Shown here: positions 57,283 to 64,000 of the stretch, piece by piece | Layout: each line of letters starts with the position of its first letter | Position numbering within the stretch: position 1 is the stretch's first letter | Assembly: GCF_027942865.1 (NCBI RefSeq) | Contig: NW_027457365.1 | Span: forward strand, 140,001-204,000 | Origin: Odontesthes bonariensis | Taxonomy: Eukaryota > Chordata > Actinopteri > Atheriniformes > Atherinopsidae | Reading direction: 5' to 3' | DNA length: 64,000 nt | Translations under genes and position numbers: made by a program | The notes under the pieces: model-generated | Told to the model about the DNA's origin: nothing | Seen by the model: only the letters and a program-made list of their open reading frames with translations | The model's database searches: none

Positions 57283-58400
57283 ACTCACCAAGTGCCAATC
57301 TAGTTTTCTGATTGTGTTTGTAGCTCATCTGGGCTGGGTCTAACGGGGGCTTAGTCCCCTGAGTTGTACTGTTTCCTCTTTTTCAGCTTTATGTATCTCC
57401 AGAAAAATAACTAAATTATTTGCTGAGATACAGGTGACAGGACCAGAGGAGAAGATTGATATGACTGACAGACAGAACATGTCACTTTGTAGCTGCCCGC
57501 TTGCTTTTCGTGGTTTTAAATAGAAGGGATGGTTAGTGATTCTTAAAAGCCCCCTTAAGTCACTTTATCCTGGTTCCTGGGCTGAGCTCTGCCATGCCTC
57601 TTTCAAACAGACACCACAACACTGTCAGAGAATAGGGATGCCACAGTGATCATTTTCCTACACATTGGTGTTAGGACTTACTTAATCAATCACCAAAAAG
57701 GTGTCTACAAAACAAGCCAGCAGTCATCTTCTGCACTTTTTGACAATGGAATAGTTTAAAGTGTGGCAGAGGAGGAACAAGAGGGCCCAGCCACAGTGCT
57801 GTTAGATGAACATCTACAGGAAACACATTGTGCACCAACTTCTTTTTTTTTTTTTTTGGCTTTGACTCCATTTCCTCCAACATTGTCGTGTTGTCGTTCC
57901 AACTCTTCTGACTTACATACAGGTGTTAATAAAACTAATAAAACTAATAAATAAACCTAATAAAACTCAAATGTGACTCTGCTGCTTTGCAGAATAGTCA
58001 CTTTCACTTTATGAACGTTGTCTGACTAATTATTGATAAAAGAAGTGACAGTGGGGGCAGTGGGCATCGATGTATGCCCGAACAGAAAGCAATACCAGTA
58101 ACATACACTGCTGCTGCAAACCTAACAGAGGGCAAAGGAAAGATGCAGAAAGTGTGTCATGTCATTTGTGAGAGTGAAAGATGATGATGAAAAAAATCAT
58201 AACAATATGATATTATAATGTTACCCTTATCTATTTTCAGTAGCTCTATTTTCCACCAAAGACATAGTCCAATTCCCTTGGCTGTTGTTTCGCTAGATAG
58301 GAGGTATGGACAGTGGGAATCTCATTCATCCATTCATGCGCATCACTAATTAGATGACGAGGCATTTGGCTATTTTAATCGAGTCATAGTACTCCCGCCG
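57283..58400. other. No gene recognised
   Basis: Mixed sequence without long frames, inverted ends or matches elsewhere in the window. A T run lies at 57,841-57,858. Confidence 0.4.
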
Positions 58401-58419
58401 TTAACCGGCGTTTCACTGA

Positions 58420-61400
58420 ATTTCATCCTTGATATTCAGAGCCTGGGCGATAGACATCCTCGAGCAGCATGCACTCCAAGGAGGCAACGAGGTGGGCGGA
58501 GGCGGTGGTGGACCACCTACCTCTCCGGGGACCCCTGAGGGGGAGACCAACCTGCCGATACGAACCCCTCAGAGTACAAGACGGAGCCACCCAAGTGGGT
58601 GTCTTGCATGACTCTTTGTTCCGGGGTTTTTACTGTCTCCTCGTTGACTGTGGACAACCTGTCCACCCATAGTATGTCGCCGCGCTTCTTGAATAATGAA
58701 CAGCGCACCGCCCCAAATCTTCCACTCCATTTTGCTCGCCACATCCTGGGGACGAGTCGATGCATGTCGGACACCATCGGCCGGGGAGGCACCGGCCTTA
58801 TGGCCCTGACAGGAAGCAAGACGAGCGTCCGAGAAGCCATAGCGTCCCAAGGTCTACTAAGAGACCATGGAACAGCCGCGGCCACCCCTGTTCGCCCGCC
58901 CAACCCCTGCCAGGACTGACCAAACCGAGGCCCCCTGGAAACGGACACCGGAGCTACTGGGCGACGTTGCTGAACAGGACGGGAAGCCGAGGCAACCCGG
59001 TGCCTCCGGACCCGCACAGACGGGCCAAAAGACAACCAGGAGACCTCGGGCAATCCCGCCCAGTCCCACAACACGACGGACCATCTCGGAGCGCCCAGAG
59101 ACGTTACAGGGCTTTTCATTCTCATTCAACGCCTCCTGGCCTGGGCCCAAGGTGCGTTGGGTCCTGAACTCCCCCGCACGGAGCCAAAGGACCTGAGTGA
59201 ACAGGCCAGTGGCCGCCACAAACCTCGGAAGAACCCGCCAGGCTCGACCCCAGGACAGACCGCACGTGCGTATCCAGGCACCAGGTCCTCGCTACTGGGA
59301 AGTTTCACTGGACGACACCGCTTGATGGTATTTCTTCCCTAGAACCAGTTCACGTACGCCCAGAAAACTTTAACCAATTTTATTGTTTGGAACAACACCA
59401 GGTTGCTCAAACCCTTGGCGGCCTGCAACGAGCCCGCCTTGTTGAGGCCGATGGCCCTCAGCACTTCCCCATTCCGTCTGTGCCACTTTCCTTGTGCCCA
59501 TGGGGAAACCGTAGAATGACACGGATTTCGCACCGCCGTGGATCTGCAGGAGGAGGCTCTCGAACTTCCTGTACTCATCCTCCTTCCTTGCCCCGGCCTC
59601 CTCCAGCCCTGTTGCGGATGATTCAAGACATACACAGACGTCTATCACCTTTCTGCATCACCAGGTCTGGAAAACCAACTGACCCGTCGCTCGTCACCAG
59701 CTGTTTCTCTCTGAATAACTCGCCATCCTTTCTCGCTCGCTGTTTTCTGGAGAAAGGCGCAAACCTTGTTATGATTCGCCATCCTATTCAGCTTGAGGGC
59801 GGGACACTTCCCGATAAGGTGACCGAGGGTCTCCTTACTGTCCCCGCAAAGCCTGCATAGGGTCTCGGTCTGCTTGGTGAGTGAGAGGGTGTGGATTGTT
59901 CGCGTCCTTAGCTTCAACGCGAGGTTGAATTCGAGCTCCGTGAACCCGAGGCTGAGCGGGGACCTCAGCCACTGGTTGCTGATGGCATCGTTTCTGAAGA
60001 GCTCGATCCCAGATCCCTGGGATTTCAATCCGCACCACTTCTCGAACTCCTTGCTTCTCCACGCTCCTGTGGAGATCTTCTACAGGTTGAGGGAGGCGAT
60101 CTCAGGAAATTCCTTCCTACTCTCGCCGGTCAGCCAGTTCCAGATCACATAGACCGTCTTCAGCGGTACAAACGCCTTAGCCAGGGCCTGGGTGGTATCG
60201 TCTTCGACCCTCGGCATATTCAGCATCCTCCTCACTTGGATTGAGGGCACCAGTGACTCAAGGCGTACGTTCTGAGCAACTCTACTTTCTGAAAGGGGTG
60301 CTTCTGAAATTTTAACCAACACGCTCAGGGTCGCCACAAGAGGGGCTTTAGGATGCCCCGAATTGGAGTCACCTGGACGCCCAGGTATTTAAAAGATCCC
60401 CCTGCCGAAAACAGGGGAATCTCCACGTCATTGAGAGTCCAACTCTTGCAGCAATTGAGAGATAAGCTACGACCGCGATAGTCCAGAAGAAAACCGTGGC
60501 ATTTCCTTGGATTGACCCTCAGCTCAGACAGTTGGCAGAATGATCCCAGGATCGCCAGATTCTTAGCCATACCGCCCCAATCATGGCTAACCAACACCAG
60601 GTCGTCGCGTACGCCAGGGAGGTCAAGCGGACATCTCCCACCATGACCCCTTCCCCCCTGGTCTCCAACATGTAGAGCAGGGGATCCAGGGCCAGGTTAA
60701 AGAGAAGAGGGGACAGCGGGTCTCCCTGCTTAACCCCCACCAACTACCGGATCTGCCTCGTATCTTCCTTGCAGATGCTGATTCTGGTGTGGCTGTTTTT
60801 GTAGGCATCTTTGATAAGGTCCCTTATCAGGGTATCAACCCCTCTTCTCACGAGCACTTCGCCAATGTGTTTGTGAGAGACTGAATCAAACGCCTTGGCA
60901 AGGTCAATGAAGACCACGGCCAAGGGCTTACATTGATTCTTACTTCGATTTATCAGCCCGTTTAGGGTGATAAGGTTCTCGGAGCAGCCCCTGACCTCAG
61001 AGAAGCCTCTCTGGGTCCAATGTGTGGGGCAAGCTCCCTTTAGTCTCATGGTCAGTATATTGGAGAACGCTTTCAATATCACTGAACCAATCGTGATCAG
61101 ACGCCACTGTCCGATGTCAGTCAATTCTTCCGCGATGGTCCCTTTCGGATTGAGGGTGGTCCGAGCGCCCTTCAGAGACCATGGCATTAAATATGTTGGC
61201 CAGGCCCGTTCCACTGGGGTCACTTTGGAGCAAAACGGTCCTCCCGATACCGTCCGGTCCTGCCGCGGAGCCGGGTTTCATCTTGCCCAAAACTTAGAGT
61301 ACCTCGCTGGGGGAGACGGGGTGGCTCAGTAACCGGTTGTCCGGCCGCCGAACAAACCAAGCTGACTAAACCGGTCCTCTCGCTCCCAGATGTTACGGTA

Positions 61401-62000
61401 AGCCTCCAGTACCACCGATTTTGGGCCAAAACATGTGGCCATAGCCTGACCATCCAAGAGCAATCGGGCCGTTTTGCTCTTATCATTGGCCCAACCTTTC
61501 TGCAAGGTTTTGTAATTTCCAAGTTTCGATCCCTTACTCCTTGGAAGAAGTCTCCTGCGGACGGCCGTCCACTTTCTTGCTGGTTTGAGGGGAATCTACC
61601 TCCTCACCAGTTTCTAAATATGTCTGTTGATTTCCTTTACGGAATCAATCGTCGGGGAGATCTCGCCGGGGGCTACGAGCATCTCGCTTAGAGGTACGCG
61701 AAGAACCTCTTTCAATAGCGCCACCTCCGGAACAGGCGGAAGGGCCACTATTAGTTCCTGCAAGGTTGCCGCCTCACCAGTCTTAGTCCTGACTTATTGA
61801 GCGGCAACTCCTTCCTTCCACAGAAGTATGCATCGGGATGCTTCTTCCTGCGGTGAAGCGAGAGCCCCCTTTGGGACAGGAAAGAGACGGGGCAGGTCAC
61901 ACAGGCAAATCGTGGCTGAAAATCCCCCTCTTGCTTGTGAGCCGTCGCTTCGGGATTACACCGGATCAGTGGGGCCCCTTCCTTTCTGACCGAACTGCAT
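58420..62000 (-). pseudogene. LINE with restriction-like endonuclease (R2/NeSL/Hero-type), decayed
   Basis: On the minus strand the N-terminal part has a C2H2 finger, FACVTCPVSFLSQRGLSLHR. The reverse transcriptase has VFIDLAKAFDSVSHKH and GVKQGDPLSPLLFNLALDPL; the YxDD region is frameshifted near 60,600. The C-terminal part has TLCRLCGDSKETLGHLIGKC, the CCHC knuckle of this group, then KVIDVCVCLESS, a likely part of the restriction-like nuclease, which runs to about 59,345 across another frameshift. The GC-rich stretch 58,420-59,340 is probably its 3' untranslated region. At least four frameshifts mean it is dead. Confidence 0.75.
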
Positions 62001-62014
62001 CTGATCGTGTGGCG

Positions 62015-64000
62015 GGTAATAGACTTATCCAAGCAAGGAGTCGTCAAGTACACTTGCAGCATTCACACAAGGCCATTTAGCAGCAAATGGAAGAAAAAAA
62101 GCTTTTCTTTTTGTTTGTTGTTTTTCTTTTTTGGACAAAGTGCTTCTGTTTTTTTAAACATAGAAGATAAGGTAATCTATACATATATCTAACACTTAGA
62201 AGAAATATATTAACTCAGTTTATTTACAAAAATGAATGACTACTAAGAAAATAGCTATGGACGGTCAGCCAGAGCAAGTCGTTGCTCTACAGCTACGCAA
62301 GAAGTCAAATAAGATTTATGGATACTTGTCATTCTAGTTCCAGAAAAAGCACCGTTACTCCCTTTTTAGACCAAACAGATAAGATTGTGTTATATCATAT
62401 AGATATATTTACACATATAGACCGACAAACCAAAACATAATTTCTGTTATGGAAACTTTCACCATTTCAAATTATCCTCAATTCAAGCTCAGACTATTAT
62501 TCGTGATTAAATCGGCCCGCTGGTTGAATTTTAAAAATTCCTGGCCAAACGAGGGCTGCAAAGCAGAAGGCAAGGTGAAGCCAGGCAGTCAATACAGCAA
62601 CGCAAGCCCAGAGGCAGCCATCCCCACCCCGGGGAAGGCTAAATTCAGCTGGCTTCATGCAGGTGGAGTCCAAGTGAGAGCTGAATCCAGACTGAAATGC
62701 TTTTGGCCTTCTTACAGCGTCTGAGCCTGCACTGCAGCTGGTTCCTCATCTGCCCACACATCTCCACAGTGTTTTCCTCTGTCCTCGCTAAAGTCAGCAT
62801 ATTCACATGCTCCTCACTGACCAAGGCTTCAGTGCACTGCGTCTTAAAATAAACCCGCCCCGGTTACTTTTATCCCACCCGGTCAGTGAAGAAGAATACG
62901 GGGGTCACGGGACTGTATTTAGATTAAAACGAGACAGTTTGCATTTAGAGGCGTTCTCCTCTCTTCTCTAAGTGAGTGAATATCTCCAAACAGAAAGGAA
63001 AAGCAGCCGGCAGCAAAAATACAAAAATATAATGAAAACTGGTTGATTTTTTTTTTCCTCTAACTCAATGCAAGGCTAGGCTTTAGAAATGTGTCATGCT
63101 TAAAAAACGAATCATTGTCATGAAAAGTGGCATTTCACCATTGATAGATACATCCTCAATGCTTCTATGTACAGTACTTCAAAACACAGATCAGTTAATA
63201 TTTTGCTTGTGAACTAGACCTTATCTACATACGGAACTCAAACAAGTAACACAGGAACATTTTGGTTATTGTTTGCGACGTTTTGACAAACAAGCAAAAA
63301 TGTAACATAGCTTATCTACTAGCGCTTGGTTTTTGTCCTATCTAGCGCCATTAACACACTTAGCATGTGGAGGGAGGAATCAGTTCAGGAATGAAGTGCT
63401 TCCTAAGCAACAAATCTACAGGAGAAGCCCACAGACGGGGTTAATTTCTAGATATCAAAACACATTACGAATGTTCCTTTTCTGAACAGAATTGGACCCA
63501 AGCTAATTTCACAATTCTATGAAGTTCCCTGACCCTCCCACATTTCTTACATTCAATACGGCGTCAGGGAAGCTGTGCAAAACCTTACTTTAACTGGCTG
63601 GTCGCCTTTTCGTTGCATGTGTCTTTGGTACAAAAAACAATCAAAATATAGTGTGCAAATATTTTTTCTAACTCTAAACTAAAAAAATATCTGTTAACCC
63701 AACCCCGATCCCCGAACACAGAGTACCAAAAACCAAAAGTAATCTATTGCCCTTCTATTTACACAGACTCTGTGGCATCACGCAACAAGAGCTTCCATTT
63801 GTTTATGTACATTCAGAATATCTTTAAACAACTGAAACACACATCAAATCCCTCCTATTCACTAATAATCTCCTAAACTGGTTCTGTCCCTCTCGCACAC
63901 ACTCACTCAACCTTGTGGAGAGTGCTGGCTCTTGAAGGTATGGGGAAACGAACAGCTCGACAGTGCGGCTGAGTCCCCCAGTGCTCTCGACTCAACTGTC
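62015..64000 (+). repeat. Inverted second copy of the L2 5' region, runs off the window
   Basis: It is the reverse complement of about 40,729-42,752 with few differences. The frame METFTISNYPQFKLRLLFVI at 62,449-62,724 matches 42,317-42,042. The last bases correspond to the N-terminal frame of the L2 LINE, so a second LINE copy in plus orientation probably continues beyond the end. Confidence 0.8.

Noticed and set aside
58517..59342. Overlapping GC-rich frames of 90-200 codons
   Set aside because: Open in several frames at once because of high GC content; no domain. They lie in the 3' untranslated region of the decayed LINE.

Overview
The window reads as teleost fish nuclear DNA. Genes have many short introns with GT-AG junctions, the retroelements are fish-type (L2, L1/Tx1-like and restriction-endonuclease-type LINEs, a tRNA-derived SINE, Gypsy-like solo LTRs), and most of the sequence is transposon inside transposon. 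I see no conserved single-copy host gene that I can name with confidence.

Region 1 (1-9,900): a fragment of an L2 LINE tail, then a multi-exon plus-strand gene (438-5,762). It encodes an SGNH-hydrolase domain, a proline-rich linker and a C-terminal cysteine-protease domain, and is broken only by one extra G in a G run. A remnant of an endonuclease domain follows, then a V-SINE-like element and long stretches in which I recognise nothing.

Region 2 (9,900-17,060): nested DNA transposons. These are a hAT end, a 976-bp non-autonomous element with a perfect 9-bp target duplication, a hAT C-terminal remnant carrying a solo LTR, a FLYWCH/MULE transposon nested in an unclassified element with its own inverted ends, and an L1-like endonuclease fragment.

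Region 3 (17,067-34,064) is the highlight: a complete 16,998-bp composite transposon flanked by the 6-bp duplication GAAACG. Its terminal inverted repeats are about 2.56 kb long and nearly identical. They enclose two convergent, apparently intact, spliced genes: a 462-residue IS3-like DDE integrase on the plus strand (six exons) and a HECT-type E3 ubiquitin ligase-like protein on the minus strand (at least 16 exons, about 729 codons, every junction in phase). Both genes begin in or at the edge of a repeat arm, so the same terminal sequence could supply promoter and leader exons to both. I assign it to the IS3EU group.

Region 4 (34,071-42,752): an L2-type LINE on the minus strand, itself interrupted by a RecQ-exon-bearing element (9-bp target duplication, one mismatch) and by a THAP-domain element. 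Its first 2 kb recurs in inverted orientation at 62,015-64,000, where the window ends.

Region 5 (42,753-62,014): a candidate long LTR, a second copy of the hAT-plus-LTR combination, and a decayed convergent pair made of a RecQ-like helicase (plus strand, split by a Harbinger element) and a DUF6589-like gene (minus strand, frameshifted). The pair is bounded on one side by a terminus of the same type as the 9-bp-duplication elements. A decayed LINE with a restriction-like endonuclease follows. The RecQ/DUF6589 pair has the same layout as the integrase/HECT pair: a transposase-like gene and an accessory enzyme transcribed towards each other from opposite ends.
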